A stretch of 64,000 bases of DNA from Herbaspirillum sp. RTI4. Lineage in GTDB: Bacteria; Pseudomonadota; Gammaproteobacteria; Burkholderiales; Burkholderiaceae_D. This document shows, one piece after another, positions 25,530 to 35,173 of this stretch. The notes under the pieces are model-generated. The model was not told the origin of the DNA and ran no database searches. It worked only from the letters and a program-made list of their open reading frames with translations. Position 1 is the stretch's first letter. Every line of letters begins with the position of its first letter. Where the stretch lies: NCBI RefSeq assembly GCF_034313965.1, contig NZ_JAVIWQ010000002.1, positions 2,542,001-2,606,000 of the forward strand, in the 5' to 3' direction. The position numbers and the translations under genes are program-made.

Positions 25530-26336
25530 TCATTTGGTCGTCACCGGACAAAAATCATCGCCGGCAGCCAGTAGCCGCAGCGCATTGAGGTCCAACAGTT
25601 GCACTTCGCGTTTGTCGACGTCGAGCAAACCCTGTTTTCTGAATTTTGAAATAAGACGGCTGATGCTTTCTATGGTCAGTCCCAGATAATTCCCAATGTC
25701 TTCGCGTGACATGCGTAACTGAAAGCTGGTTGCGGAATAGCCTCGGGCCATGTATCGCGATGACAAATTGACAAGAAACGTCGCAAATCTTTGTTCGGAA
25801 CGCATGTTGCCGAGCAGCAGCATGGTGTTTTGTTCGCGCGTGATTTCCCGGCTCATGATGCGGTGAAAATGATGCAGCAGGGTAGGGATGTGGCCAAACA
25901 GATCCTGCAAGCGTGCGAACGGAATCTCGCAGACTTCGCTGTCTTCCAGCGCTACTGCGTCGCAATGATGGCGATCGGTGCTGATGGCATCCATTCCCAG
26001 CAGCTCGCCGGTCATCTGGAATCCGGTGATTTGCTGCTCACCGTTTTGATTAATCTGGAAAGTTTTGAAATTACCGAAGCGGATGGCAAACAGATGCGTG
26101 AACGTATCGTCCATCCGGTACAAATTTTCACCTCGGAGAACGCGTTTGCGCAAACCGATGATTTCATCGAGACGGCTGACATCAGCATCGCTGAGCCCCA
26201 TGGGCAAGCACAATTGATGCAGGCTGCATCCCGAGCAATTCGTTTTCACCGTTGTTAAATTAACGACGGGCAAGGAAGCGAGAGCGCTCGTTGCCGTGAT
26301 ATGGTCAGGTTTGACGTTTGCAGAAGTGTTGGGCAT
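25530..26336 (-). CDS. fnr: Fnr-type oxygen-sensing regulator (Crp/Fnr family)
   Basis: This 268-residue regulator has the features of Fnr: Cys34, Cys37 and Cys43 (CSGCSLHQLC) and Cys125, matching the four ligands of the oxygen-labile [4Fe-4S] cluster. A cyclic-nucleotide-like sensor domain spans about residues 55-175, a dimer helix follows, and the recognition helix reads LGLTIESISRLISKF, where Glu-Ser-x-Ser-Arg is the Fnr type that reads TTGAT. Several such boxes lie in this window. The ATG at 26336 is preferred; ATG 26351 is possible. The gene stands alone between Usp and acetate kinase genes. Confidence 0.92.
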   Translation of the reverse strand: MPNTSANVKPDHITATSALASLPVVNLTTVKTNCSGCSLHQLCLPMGLSDADVSRLDEIIGLRKRVLRGENLYRMDDTFTHLFAIRFGNFKTFQINQNGEQQITGFQMTGELLGMDAISTDRHHCDAVALEDSEVCEIPFARLQDLFGHIPTLLHHFHRIMSREITREQNTMLLLGNMRSEQRFATFLVNLSSRYMARGYSATSFQLRMSREDIGNYLGLTIESISRLISKFRKQGLLDVDKREVQLLDLNALRLLAAGDDFCPVTTK

Positions 26337-26562
26337 AAGACGAATATACATCAAATGCGCTGTAAAACCCTTGATTAAGAGGCAATATCAGTATTGTGTG
26401 CGCATCGCGCCTCACTAAGTTCATGCTTATCAAGCTGCTATTGCATCGCTTTGCATTTCACTATTCGTCTTAAAAGGGGGCCTCTGTTTGAGTCCGACCA
26501 TCTTGTCCGACGATTTTGTCCTATGCTTTCGTCCGATGTTTTTGTCCTACGATCTTGCGCCT

Positions 26563-27750
26563 TCATGTCGCACCGGCCGTCAGCAAAGTCTGCGCTTCCC
26601 TGGCAGCGATCCACTCTTCATTCGTCGGTTCGACCACGACCTTGACCGCACTATGCCCGTTCGAGATCAGCGCATCATGGCGCAGGTTGGCTTCCGCATC
26701 CAGCGCCACGCCCAGAAAGCCGAGGGACGCGCACACCCGCGACCGGATTTCCGCATTGTGTTCGCCAATGCCAGCGGTAAACACCAGCATATCGACACCA
26801 CCCAACACAGCCACCAGCGCGCCTATCTCGCGCACAATGCGGCGCACATAGAGCGCCAGGGCATCCTGCACCTGGACATTGCCCTGCTCTTGCCGCAACA
26901 ATTCACGCGGATCGGAAGAGACCCCGGAAAGACCCAGCAATCCCGAGTCGTGATACAGCATCTGGCCTAGCTGTTCCACCGTGAGTTTGTCCACCTCCAG
27001 CAGGTACAGCAGCACGCCCGGATCCAGCGCGCCGCAACGTGTCCCCATCATCAGTCCATCCAGCGCCGAAAAGCCCATAGTCGTGGCCACGCTGCGCAAA
27101 TCCTGCATAGCGCACAGACTAGCGCCGCTGCCGAGATGCGCGACGATGGTGCGGCCACGCGCTGCTGTGCCATATTTTTCAGCCAGCGCAATCGACATGA
27201 ACGCATAAGACAAACCGTGAAACCCATAGCGCCGCAAACCGCGCTCCCACGCCGCATGGGACAGGGGCAGCATTTGCTCGACACGCGGCAGCGTGTGGTG
27301 GAAAGCCGTATCGAAACAGGCAAACTGCGGCAACTCAGGATGCAATGCCAACAGCGCCTCAATCGCTTCCAGCGCAAATGGCTGATGCAAGGGGGCCAGA
27401 GGAATAAAGGTACGGAGATCGGCCAGCACGGCGGCATCGACCCGGATCGAGGCCCGGTATTTCGCACCGCAATGCACTACCCGGTGCGCCACGGCAACGA
27501 TGCGGCGCTCGCCAAGTCGCGCCAGCACGCGCTGCCGGATGTGCTCCAGCGCCGCATGGTAGGGTTGGGCCGGATCGAGCGGCAAGGCTTCCGGCGCACA
27601 GTCCGTTTCACCGAAACTGGCCGACGCGCCGCCAATGCCATCGACCTTGCCGTTCCAGACCGGCTTGCGCAACAGCGGTTCGGCCGTATCGAACAGCGCG
27701 AATTTGATGCTGGACGATCCACAATTGAGCACCAGAATCAGCTCATTCAT
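26563..27750 (-). CDS. ackA: Acetate kinase
   Basis: This 395-residue enzyme would convert acetyl phosphate and ADP to acetate and ATP. Family signatures are clear: LILVLNCGSSSIKFALFD at the N terminus, VAHRVVHCG with the active-site Arg region, and the FHHTLP, RRYGFHGLSY and AHLGSGASLCA blocks, and FTAGIGEHNAEIR near the C terminus. It overlaps the upstream MaoC-Pta fusion gene by eight bases, so the two are coupled and together form acetyl-CoA to ATP substrate-level phosphorylation, or the same for another acyl-CoA. The adjacent Fnr gene suggests use under oxygen limitation. Confidence 0.95.
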   Translation of the reverse strand: MNELILVLNCGSSSIKFALFDTAEPLLRKPVWNGKVDGIGGASASFGETDCAPEALPLDPAQPYHAALEHIRQRVLARLGERRIVAVAHRVVHCGAKYRASIRVDAAVLADLRTFIPLAPLHQPFALEAIEALLALHPELPQFACFDTAFHHTLPRVEQMLPLSHAAWERGLRRYGFHGLSYAFMSIALAEKYGTAARGRTIVAHLGSGASLCAMQDLRSVATTMGFSALDGLMMGTRCGALDPGVLLYLLEVDKLTVEQLGQMLYHDSGLLGLSGVSSDPRELLRQEQGNVQVQDALALYVRRIVREIGALVAVLGGVDMLVFTAGIGEHNAEIRSRVCASLGFLGVALDAEANLRHDALISNGHSAVKVVVEPTNEEWIAAREAQTLLTAGAT

Positions 27751-29155
27751 GGCTGGCTCCTGCACTACGATGCGCCAGCAGTACGGCAATAGCGCAAGAG
27801 GCAATCCGCGATTCGCGTGAATCGGCGCGACTGGTCAGGACAATCGGCACCGCCGCACCCAACACGATGCCGGCGCTGGCCGCGTCGCCCAGATATTCGA
27901 GCTGTTTGGCCAGCATATTGCCGCTTTCCAGATCGGGCACCACCAGGATGTCGGCCTGTCCTGCTACCTCGGAGACGATGCCCTTGATGCGCGCTGCCGC
28001 CGCCGAAACGGCATTGTCGAACGCCAGCGGACCGTCCAGAATGCCGCCGGTAATCTGCCCTCGATCAGCCATCTTGCACAGGGCGGCGGCATCGATGGTG
28101 GCCGGCATGCGCGGATTGACGGTTTCCACCGCCGCCAGAATCGCCACGCGTGGCTGCGCAACGCCGATGGCTTGCGCCAGATCGATCGCGTTGCGCACGA
28201 TATCGGCTTTTTCTTCCAGCGTAGGGGCGATATTGATCGCGGCATCGGTAATGATGAAAGGGCGCGGATAGGCCGGTGTTTGCATCACGAAGCAATGACT
28301 GATGCGCCGACCGGTCCGCAAACCGGGAAGCGCAACCACTGCCGCCATCAGTTCATCCGTATGCAAACTGCCTTTCATGATGGCTGCCACCTGACCGGAA
28401 GCCGCCAGTTCTGCGCCGCGAGCGGCGGCGGCATGGCTATGCGGGACGTCTTCCACGCACAAACCGGCAATATCCAGATTGGCTTCCTGCGCGATTTTGA
28501 GCAATTTGGCTTGCGGCGCGATCAACACCGGTTCAATCAATCCGGCGACATGGGCGTCGATAGCCGCCGACAGGCTCAAGGCATCGCAGGGATGCACCAC
28601 CGCCATGCGGATCGCCCCCATCGGGCGCACATGGTCGAGCAGACGCAGCAAGCCGCCCGCGCCAGCGCTGATCCTGACGTCGGGCAGGGTAGTGCGTGGC
28701 CGCTCGATTCGCTCGGTGGGCGCAATCACGCGGGCTTCGCCGCTAATGACCGTCACGTCGTCCTGATTGATGCAGGTGCAGGCCAGTGTGAGCTGCTGGC
28801 TTGTTTCGTCACGCGCAGTGACGGTCACGCGGATGCTCAGCGTATCGCCGATGCGCACCGGTTTGAGGAAGCTGAGCGTCTGGCTCAGATAAATCGTGCC
28901 TGGCCCCGGCAGATGATTGCCCAGCACGGCGGAAATCAGCGTGCCGCCCAGCATGCCATGGGCAATGACGCCGTGGAAACGGGTGGTGTTGGCATAATCA
29001 ATGTCCAGATGCTGTGGATTCACATCCTCCGACAAGACGGCAAAGAGCTGAATGTCTTTGGCGTTGAGGGTACGTTCGATGGCCGCTGTTTCCCCTATGG
29101 CAATTTCGGAGAAAATGCGATTGCGCACGATGTTTAAATCCACGATGTCTGCCAC
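27743..29155 (-). CDS. MaoC-like hydratase fused to phosphate acetyl/butyryltransferase
   Basis: Two domains make up 470 residues. Residues 1-150 are a MaoC-type (R)-specific enoyl-CoA hydratase-like hotdog domain with DYANTTRFHGVIAHGMLGG, the hydratase signature. Residues 170-470 are a phosphate acetyl/butyryltransferase with MKGSLHTDELM and VPDLESGNMLAKQLEYLGDA. This fused form is known in proteobacteria. With the overlapping acetate kinase it would make acyl phosphate and then ATP. The start is a GTG at 29155 with GGAG seven bases upstream; the longer frame to 29254 has no family resemblance. Confidence 0.9.
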   Translation of the reverse strand: MADIVDLNIVRNRIFSEIAIGETAAIERTLNAKDIQLFAVLSEDVNPQHLDIDYANTTRFHGVIAHGMLGGTLISAVLGNHLPGPGTIYLSQTLSFLKPVRIGDTLSIRVTVTARDETSQQLTLACTCINQDDVTVISGEARVIAPTERIERPRTTLPDVRISAGAGGLLRLLDHVRPMGAIRMAVVHPCDALSLSAAIDAHVAGLIEPVLIAPQAKLLKIAQEANLDIAGLCVEDVPHSHAAAARGAELAASGQVAAIMKGSLHTDELMAAVVALPGLRTGRRISHCFVMQTPAYPRPFIITDAAINIAPTLEEKADIVRNAIDLAQAIGVAQPRVAILAAVETVNPRMPATIDAAALCKMADRGQITGGILDGPLAFDNAVSAAAARIKGIVSEVAGQADILVVPDLESGNMLAKQLEYLGDAASAGIVLGAAVPIVLTSRADSRESRIASCAIAVLLAHRSAGASHE

Positions 29156-29218
29156 GTTGCGACTCCCGTAAGTAGTGAGAATGAGGTGAACGGCGTGAAT
29201 ACGATGAATGATGTGATT

Positions 29219-29251
29219 ACGCGCCTGCCAGCAATGGTACTGGCAGGCGCG
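29219..29251. other. Strong hairpin between the OPT and MaoC-Pta genes
   Basis: GCGCCTGCCAG and CTGGCAGGCGC pair across an eight-base loop. On the minus strand the T-run comes before the hairpin, not after it, so it is not a standard terminator. It may stabilise the mRNA end or be part of the leader of the MaoC-Pta gene. Confidence 0.6.
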
Positions 29252-29307
29252 CAAAAATGCTGGCAGAGAATCCAGATATCCCAGAGATTCCGGGGATAGA
29301 AGAAGAG

Positions 29308-29346
29308 TAATCGCTAAAAATAATTGCTAAAAGTAATTGTTTAGCG
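29308..29346. repeat. 13-bp tandem repeat after the OPT gene
   Basis: Three imperfect 13-bp units (TAATCGCTAAAAA, TAATTGCTAAAAG, TAATTGTTTAGCG) lie 18 bp beyond the stop of the minus-strand transporter gene. Confidence 0.75.
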
Positions 29347-29363
29347 GGCTTTATTCAGCCGCG

Positions 29364-31382
29364 TTAAACCCTCGTCCTGATCAACCTGCGCACAAACCAG
29401 GTAATCACGATAGCAAACACCAGCAAGGCCAGCCACTGCGTCATATTCTCGAAGCCCGGCCCGACCAGCGCAAGAGGGTCATCACGACCGCTGGCACCGA
29501 TGACCGCCGCCAGCACGACGCCCATGATGCTTTCGCCGACGATCAAGCCCGAGGTGATTAATACACCGCGCCGTTCTATGCGTGCAACCACCGCGTGGTC
29601 GCCAGCCGCCCTGCGCTTAGCCAGATAGCGCTGCAAGCCCCAGGCGAGCAAGGCACCCGCCACCAAAGCCATGCCGACCGTCGGCGGCAAGTAGATGCCC
29701 AGACCGACCGCCAGCGCCGGAAGTCGATAGCGACTTTGGCGACGCTCCAGCAGCACGTCGATGACGATCAGGATGACGCCGATCAGCATGCCGATCAGGA
29801 TCATGTTCCAGTTCAGCGCATGGGTAAAAATGCCAGTGGCAATTGCTGTCATCAGCGTGGCTTGCGGTGCCGCCAACGCATGGCTGACATCCATCCCCTC
29901 GCGTGGCAAGGCCCCGACGAAGCCATAGGCGTTGTAGAGCAAATCAAGAATCGGCGAAATCACCGCCGCACCCACCACACAACCGATCAGCAAGGCAATT
30001 TGCTGGCGATACGGGGTGGCACCGACCAGTAAGCCGGTTTTGAGATCTTGCAGGTTATCGTTGGCGATAGCAGCCATGGCGATGATGGCGGTGGTGATAA
30101 AAATCGCCAAGGCAATCGGTACTCTGCTGGCACCGGGCGTGGCCAGCAATTCATCAATGCTGCCCGAGGCCAGCAGCAATAAGGATACCAACACCATGGC
30201 AATGATGCCGATGCCGGAAATCGGGCTGCTCGACGAACCGACCAGCCCCGCCATGTAGCCGCAAGCGGCCGCGACCAGAAATCCAAAAACGCAAGAAAAC
30301 AGGATGCTGATCGCCACCAGGCCGAACAGCAAAGGCAGCGACAGTTTGGCGTCGATCAAAAACAGGGCGAAGACCAGTGTCAACACTGCGATCAAGACCA
30401 CACCGATGATGACTATCGCGCGCACCGACAAGTCGCGTTCCGGCAACGGCCGCAGCGCACCGGCATACGCATCATGCCGGTTTCCGAGCAATTCGCGCAC
30501 GCCGGAGAGCATAGGCTTGAACAGGGTAATCAGCGTCCATATGGCCGCTATGCCTATCGTGCCTGCGCCCATGAAACGCACCTGAGAACCCCATAAACTG
30601 GCGGCGTAGGCGGCGTTGGTGATGCCTGTCGGTGCTGGCGTGAGTACGCTCAGAATAGGTACAGCGAAGCCCCAGCAGATAATCACGCCGATCAGTACCG
30701 CCATGCCTGCCACGATGCCGATCAGATAGCCTGCCCCCAACAATGCCAGCGAAAAACCGAGCGGCAGACGGAAGATGGCGCTACCGGCGCTGACCCAGAC
30801 ATTGAGTCCTTCCGACAACAATCGAAAGCCGCCGCTAAGCAAAGCAACCACCGCTGACACCAGACTGCCGATACCGATATCTCTCATGCCCTGACGCATT
30901 TCGTCGCTGCCGGCATCGGCATTGCCGACGCGCAGTATCTCTGCGGCGGCCAGCCCTTCCGGATAGGGCAGGTCGCTATTGACCACCATCACGCGCCGCA
31001 ACGGAATCGTAAACAGAACGCCCAGCATGCCGCCGGCCGCGCAGATACCGAAAGTTTGCCAGTAAGGAAAGCCTTGCCAGTGGCCGATCATGACTAATCC
31101 GGGCAGGATAAAAATCACCGATGACAAGGTGCCGGAGGCCGAGGCCTGCGTCTGCACCATATTGTTTTCCAGGATGTTGCCGGAGCCGAGCAAGCGCAGC
31201 ACGGCCATCGAAATGACGGCGGCCGGAATGGCAGAGGAAAAGGTCAGGCCGACTTTCAGCCCCAGATAAACGTTTGATGCAGTAAAGAGAATGGTGATGA
31301 GTGCGCCGAGAATGATGCCGCGGAGTGTTAGTTCGGTCAGTTCGGGGATATTGCCTTGCGCGGGATGGGCGGGATGGGGCAT
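29364..31382 (-). CDS. OPT family oligopeptide transporter
   Basis: This 672-residue inner-membrane protein has about 15 hydrophobic helices and the OPT-family features NVYLGLKVGLTFSSAIPAAV near residue 40, NNMVQTQASASG near residue 75, and LPYPEGLAAAEILR near residue 140. The family takes up oligopeptides or metal-chelate complexes by proton symport; the substrate cannot be told. The start at 31382 is the first Met of the frame. The gene is divergent from the Usp gene at 31682, and an Fnr box in the shared upstream region is positioned for the Usp gene rather than this one. Confidence 0.92.
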   Translation of the reverse strand: MPHPAHPAQGNIPELTELTLRGIILGALITILFTASNVYLGLKVGLTFSSAIPAAVISMAVLRLLGSGNILENNMVQTQASASGTLSSVIFILPGLVMIGHWQGFPYWQTFGICAAGGMLGVLFTIPLRRVMVVNSDLPYPEGLAAAEILRVGNADAGSDEMRQGMRDIGIGSLVSAVVALLSGGFRLLSEGLNVWVSAGSAIFRLPLGFSLALLGAGYLIGIVAGMAVLIGVIICWGFAVPILSVLTPAPTGITNAAYAASLWGSQVRFMGAGTIGIAAIWTLITLFKPMLSGVRELLGNRHDAYAGALRPLPERDLSVRAIVIIGVVLIAVLTLVFALFLIDAKLSLPLLFGLVAISILFSCVFGFLVAAACGYMAGLVGSSSSPISGIGIIAMVLVSLLLLASGSIDELLATPGASRVPIALAIFITTAIIAMAAIANDNLQDLKTGLLVGATPYRQQIALLIGCVVGAAVISPILDLLYNAYGFVGALPREGMDVSHALAAPQATLMTAIATGIFTHALNWNMILIGMLIGVILIVIDVLLERRQSRYRLPALAVGLGIYLPPTVGMALVAGALLAWGLQRYLAKRRAAGDHAVVARIERRGVLITSGLIVGESIMGVVLAAVIGASGRDDPLALVGPGFENMTQWLALLVFAIVITWFVRRLIRTRV

Positions 31383-31607
31383 GTAGGACGCTCGCTTTCT
31401 TTGCTTGTCTCCTGCTTATATGAATTATTGAGCGTTGGATGGAACAGACTGCCCCCTAAAACTACTCTAGTCAACAAAAGATTTCCTCGGGGAAATTATC
31501 CTGGGGCCTGTTTGGAGGGGCTGCTTAGGCAGGGGAAAGAACCAGGGTCTTTTTAGGAATGCAACAGGTACTGATAAAAGATCGCGCGTATCTGCTCTCG
31601 CACAGTT

Positions 31608-31648
31608 TTGATTCAGGTCAAACGGGACTGGCCCAAGCGGGATACGAT
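31608..31648 (+). promoter_or_regulatory. Fnr-dependent promoter of the single-domain Usp gene
   Basis: TTGATTCAGGTCAA at 31608-31621 matches the Fnr consensus at nine of ten positions. A -10 TACGAT follows at 31643-31648, putting the start near 31655, about 41 bases from the box centre. That is the class II activator geometry. The rest of the 300-bp divergent region shows nothing else I can identify. Confidence 0.72.
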
Positions 31649-31681
31649 GAGACCACTAATTTTTATTAATGGAGACGCTCT

Positions 31682-32119
31682 ATGCTCAAGACTATTTTGC
31701 TGGCGACCGATGGTTCCGAACTGTCAAAAAAAGCATCGCAGGCGGCAATTGATTTTGCCCGAGGTTATGGCAGCACGATTATCGGATTGTCGGTAGTCGA
31801 GACCGTGCCGGTATTCGTCATGCCGGAGATGGGCACAGGGATGGACTGGGCGGCGATTGAGGAGCAGATTCAGGCGCAGTCGGACGCGACGCTCAAAGCG
31901 CTGACTGCCATGGCGCAAAAAGCCGGCGTGCCGTGCGAGGTGTATACGGTCAAGGGCCAGCATCCTTACGAAGAAATTCTTAAATACGCAGAACTCCACC
32001 ATTGCGACACCATTTTCATGGCTTCGCACGGCAGAAAAGGTCTGGATAAATTCATTTTGGGCAGTGAAACCCAAAAAGTACTGACCCATAGCAAGGTCCC
32101 GGTACTCGTTTTCAAATGA
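31682..32119 (+). CDS. Universal stress protein, single UspA domain
   Basis: This 145-residue protein is a classic single-domain UspA. It begins LKTILLATDGSELSKKASQAAIDFA and carries the ATP-binding motif MASHGRKGLDKFILGSETQKVLTHSKVPV in two segments, close to Gly-x2-Gly-x9-Gly-Ser/Thr although the first Gly region reads Ser-His-Gly. TGGAGACGCTCT precedes the ATG and contains a GGAG. The upstream promoter has an Fnr box at class II spacing, and a triple-BON protein gene follows, a typical company for low-oxygen stress proteins. Confidence 0.92.
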   Translation: MLKTILLATDGSELSKKASQAAIDFARGYGSTIIGLSVVETVPVFVMPEMGTGMDWAAIEEQIQAQSDATLKALTAMAQKAGVPCEVYTVKGQHPYEEILKYAELHHCDTIFMASHGRKGLDKFILGSETQKVLTHSKVPVLVFK

Positions 32120-32187
32120 AGCGTACGCATTTGCGCTGCGCGCACGCCAATTAACGAATGACTGGAACCGACTTAATGGAGCCGCAA

Positions 32188-32850
32188 ATGAAAAACGACC
32201 ACCAATTAAAACAGGACATCCTCGAGGAGCTTGCATGGGAACCGAGCGTCAATGAAGACCGTATCGGCGTGGAAGTGGACAAGGGCATCGTCACGCTGGT
32301 TGGCCGTCTGGACAGTTATGCAGAAAAATACGCGGCTGAACGCGCGGTTCAGCGCGTATCCGGCGTCAAGGGTCTGGCGGTAGAGCTTGACGTCAGACTT
32401 CCCGGCAGCAGCGTGCGCACGGATGCCGATATTGCCAAAACAGCGCAAGAAGGCCTGGAGTGGAACGCCTTTGTGCCAGAGGACAAAATTCGGGTGATGG
32501 TCGAAGACGGTTGGATCACGCTTAGCGGCGAGGTGGAACACGCCCACCAGAAAGAAGCCGCGGAAAGCACTTTGCGTCGCTTGATGGGAGTGGTTGGCAT
32601 CAGCAATCAATTGACCGTTAAGCCTGTTACTGCGCCAGTGATTGCGCCAGAAAATGTGAAATTAAAAATCGAGGCAGCATTGCAGCGCCGGGCGCACGCC
32701 GATACAAAAGCGATTCAGGTCACGGTTGATGGCAGCAAAATTATCTTGAGCGGGATCGTTCCCAACCTCGCAGAACGTCGCGAAGCCTGCCGCGCAGCGG
32801 CTCGCGCCCCGGGAGTAGTGCAGGTGATCGACAAGATGACCGCTGTGTAA
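32188..32850 (+). CDS. Triple BON-domain protein
   Basis: This 220-residue protein consists of three BON domains at roughly residues 5-70, 80-145 and 150-218; each shows the pattern of an acidic helix, VxVxxGxVTLxGxV and a second helix (for example GIVTLVGRLDSYAEKYAA and GWITLSGEVEHAHQKEAA). BON domains are thought to bind phospholipid. There is no signal peptide, so it appears cytoplasmic, unlike OsmY. Start 32188 has GGAG six bases upstream and is preferred to 32158. It lies 68 bp after the Usp gene and is probably part of the same Fnr-controlled stress unit. Confidence 0.9.
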   Translation: MKNDHQLKQDILEELAWEPSVNEDRIGVEVDKGIVTLVGRLDSYAEKYAAERAVQRVSGVKGLAVELDVRLPGSSVRTDADIAKTAQEGLEWNAFVPEDKIRVMVEDGWITLSGEVEHAHQKEAAESTLRRLMGVVGISNQLTVKPVTAPVIAPENVKLKIEAALQRRAHADTKAIQVTVDGSKIILSGIVPNLAERREACRAAARAPGVVQVIDKMTAV

Positions 32851-32855
32851 TTAAT

Positions 32856-32903
32856 GAATACGTTCAACGAATACGTTCAACGAATACGCTCAACGAATAC
32901 GTG
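32856..32903. repeat. 13-bp tandem repeat after the BON gene
   Basis: GAATACGTTCAAC occurs twice exactly, then once with a single change and once as a partial copy. The array starts six bases after the BON stop codon. Confidence 0.9.
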
Positions 32904-33309
32904 CTGCGACACCAAGGTGCCAGAGTGCCAAGGCACTGAAGCAGGGAAAAATCCTGGCGATTGATTTGGCAATACAGTAACTCGATCATGCCTACGTTTC
33001 ACCATGCCAGGGGTGAGGTGTAGCGCACCTTGCCACCAGGCACAGGGCGGATGTGCCGCCCTTCAAAACTCCCCTCTCACCATCCCCTCCTGTTTAACTC
33101 AGATGGCCGATTGCGCTGTTTAAGCCGGGTTTCTCTTGCTGAGGGACTTTTTGTGGTTTGTATATTTAAAATCACATCTCACAAAAAAATGGCATACAAT
33201 CATTTGACCCAATTAAATTAAATTAAATTGGTGAAATTAATTTAATTTAGTGAAATAATCGGATTTGCACGTTTTCTTAATAAATTTTGCGCCGATAGGG
33301 TTTTTAGAA
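32904..33309. other. Intergenic region before the chemoreceptor gene
   Basis: No gene is seen here. Two small perfect hairpins occur (AGGTG/CACCT at 33016-33030 and AGGGCGG/CCGCCCT at 33044-33062), neither followed by a T-run. From 33209 the sequence is a repetitive AT-rich stretch of AATTAAATT units and their complement, where the chemoreceptor promoter probably lies. Confidence 0.5.
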
Positions 33310-34902
33310 ATGAATCATTTCCTGCCACTTAGTTATCAAATAAAAAAACTTGCGGCGCATTTGACAAAAAAATTCCCTCAGACTTTCTCTCTCGACAAGC
33401 AGGATCAGGTTCTTATCGGCAATGAAAGCACCCCTGTGTTGCGGCATGGGACCGAGGTGTTGAACATGAATTTTAAAGAAGTGGATCACTTTACGGCCCA
33501 AACAGGTGCCGGCGCTACCATCTTCGTCCAGCGCGGCCAGGATTTCATTCGCGTTGCCACCTCAGTCAAAAAAGAAAATGGCGAGCGCGCAGTCGGAACC
33601 GTACTCGATCACACCCATGCCGCATATAAGGGGCTTCTGGCAGGAGAGAGCTACACAGGTTTTGCACAATTGTTCGGCCATCAATTCATGACGCGCTACG
33701 AACCGGTTCGCGATGCCAGCGGTCACGTTGTTGCCGTGTTGTATGTGGGAATCAATGTCAGCGAATCGTTTCATTTCGGTTTGAGCGCCAAAGTCAGCGC
33801 CGCCGCATTTTGCGTCGCGGCACCTATTTTTGCTCTGTATTACTGGGCAACCATCGCTTCGTTAGCCTCGCTGCCCAAGCTTCCAGCCGATGTCATGATG
33901 CAACAAGTCATGGCATTGCATCTGCGCAATGGGTCCATTGCCGCCGCTGCGCTGGTGTTGAGCATGGGACTGACCTATCTGATGCTGCAAAAAATGCTTT
34001 CCAGCCCGATCGCCCATCTGGCCGTAGCAGTACAAGAGCTGGCGAAAGGCGATCTCACCACCATGATTCACGTTGGCCGGCGCGATGAAATCGGGGAGCT
34101 GACCCAGGCGATTAACGGCGTCTCGCAAGGCCTGAGCGGTATTGTGGGTAACGTCCGTCGCCGCTCCGATCGCATCGGGGTTGCTTCCAACGAAATTGCG
34201 GTCGGCAACAACGATCTTTCTTCTCGCGCAGAATCCCAAGCGAGCGCACTGGAACAAATCAGTGCAACGATGGAAAACTTTACCGAAAATGTTAAAAATA
34301 ACGCTTCGCACGCACGAGACGCCAGTGCGCTGGTTGGAGAAGCATCAGAACAAGCGGTCAAGGGTGGGGCGGTAGTAACGCTGGTGGTCAATACGATGGG
34401 AGCAATCCGGGATAGCTCAAACAAGGTCGCCGACATTATCAGCGTGATCGACAGCATTGCTTTTCAGACCAATATTCTGGCATTGAATGCCGCCGTCGAA
34501 GCGGCGCGCGCCGGACAAGAGGGCAGAGGCTTTGCGGTTGTCGCATCAGAAGTACGGCATTTGGCGCAACGCACTGCTACTGCCGCCCAGGAAGTTAAAT
34601 TGCTGATTGCCGATTCGGTCAGCAATGTCGACAACGGCAGCCGTCTTGCCAATGAGGCCGGCAGCACCATGCAGATCATTGAAAAATCCATCGGCAACGT
34701 GGAAGTCATCATGCGCGATATCGCCATCGCCGGGACGGATCAAAGCAACGATATCAGTGAAGTATGTCGCGCTATAGGCGACATGGATCAGATCACCCAA
34801 CAGAATGCGGCATTGGTCGAGCAAGCGGCAGCGGCAACGGACAGTCTTAAACAAGAGGCCGAGAGTCTGTCCGATAACGTCCGTATATTTAAATTGGCAT
34901 AA
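33310..34902 (+). CDS. Methyl-accepting chemotaxis protein with N-terminal Cache-like domain
   Basis: This 530-residue chemoreceptor starts with a Cache_3/Cache_2-like sensor (about residues 30-155; [33 protein letters not shown]), then two membrane helices (about 162-187 and 207-229), HAMP (230-282) and the signalling domain, whose tip reads [19 protein letters not shown]. Unusually no membrane helix precedes the sensor, so the predicted topology puts it in the cytoplasm; related receptors have an N-terminal helix and a periplasmic sensor. No CheB/CheR-binding tail is visible. The ATG at 33310 is chosen; the longer frame from 33265 also adds no membrane helix. Confidence 0.88.
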   Translation: MNHFLPLSYQIKKLAAHLTKKFPQTFSLDKQDQVLIGNESTPVLRHGTEVLNMNFKEVDHFTAQTGAGATIFVQRGQDFIRVATSVKKENGERAVGTVLDHTHAAYKGLLAGESYTGFAQLFGHQFMTRYEPVRDASGHVVAVLYVGINVSESFHFGLSAKVSAAAFCVAAPIFALYYWATIASLASLPKLPADVMMQQVMALHLRNGSIAAAALVLSMGLTYLMLQKMLSSPIAHLAVAVQELAKGDLTTMIHVGRRDEIGELTQAINGVSQGLSGIVGNVRRRSDRIGVASNEIAVGNNDLSSRAESQASALEQISATMENFTENVKNNASHARDASALVGEASEQAVKGGAVVTLVVNTMGAIRDSSNKVADIISVIDSIAFQTNILALNAAVEAARAGQEGRGFAVVASEVRHLAQRTATAAQEVKLLIADSVSNVDNGSRLANEAGSTMQIIEKSIGNVEVIMRDIAIAGTDQSNDISEVCRAIGDMDQITQQNAALVEQAAAATDSLKQEAESLSDNVRIFKLA

Positions 34903-35021
34903 GGCGGTAAGGAAGGGCATTTTCCTGATCTGAACATCGGCCAATTTAAATCGCTTGTAAAAAAGCATACGGGGTATCGCAGGCAAACGAAATCAGTCCG
35001 TGCGGATTTGTAAGCGTATTT

Positions 35022-35077
35022 GTAGCCGTTGTTAAGACGGCTACCTGAGCACTTTTAGATTGTCGTACTCAGGTAGG
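35022..35077. other. Two adjacent inverted repeats after the chemoreceptor
   Basis: GTAGCCG...CGGCTAC (35022-35044) is followed directly by CTACCTGAG...CTCAGGTAG, sharing bases, so the two hairpins are mutually exclusive. TTTT follows the first. A weak terminator for the chemoreceptor or an alternative-fold leader for the FIST gene are both possible. Confidence 0.4.
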
Positions 35078-35173
35078 GTGAGGCTTTTACCCAGAGCCTG
35101 TGCCAGACCACCATTGCATCAGAGTTTTCCTATTAAGAAGATCTCACACAGCATCAAAACGAAAGTGGCTGCG

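Noticed and set aside
26334..26354. Fnr autoregulatory box at the fnr start
   Set aside because: TTGATGTATATTCG matches only seven of ten positions and overlaps the start codon region.
29219..29251. Terminator of the OPT gene
   Set aside because: The T-run is on the wrong side of the hairpin for the minus strand, and there is none on the plus strand side.
32856..32903. CRISPR array
   Set aside because: The units are contiguous 13-bp repeats without spacers, and no cas genes are present anywhere in the window.
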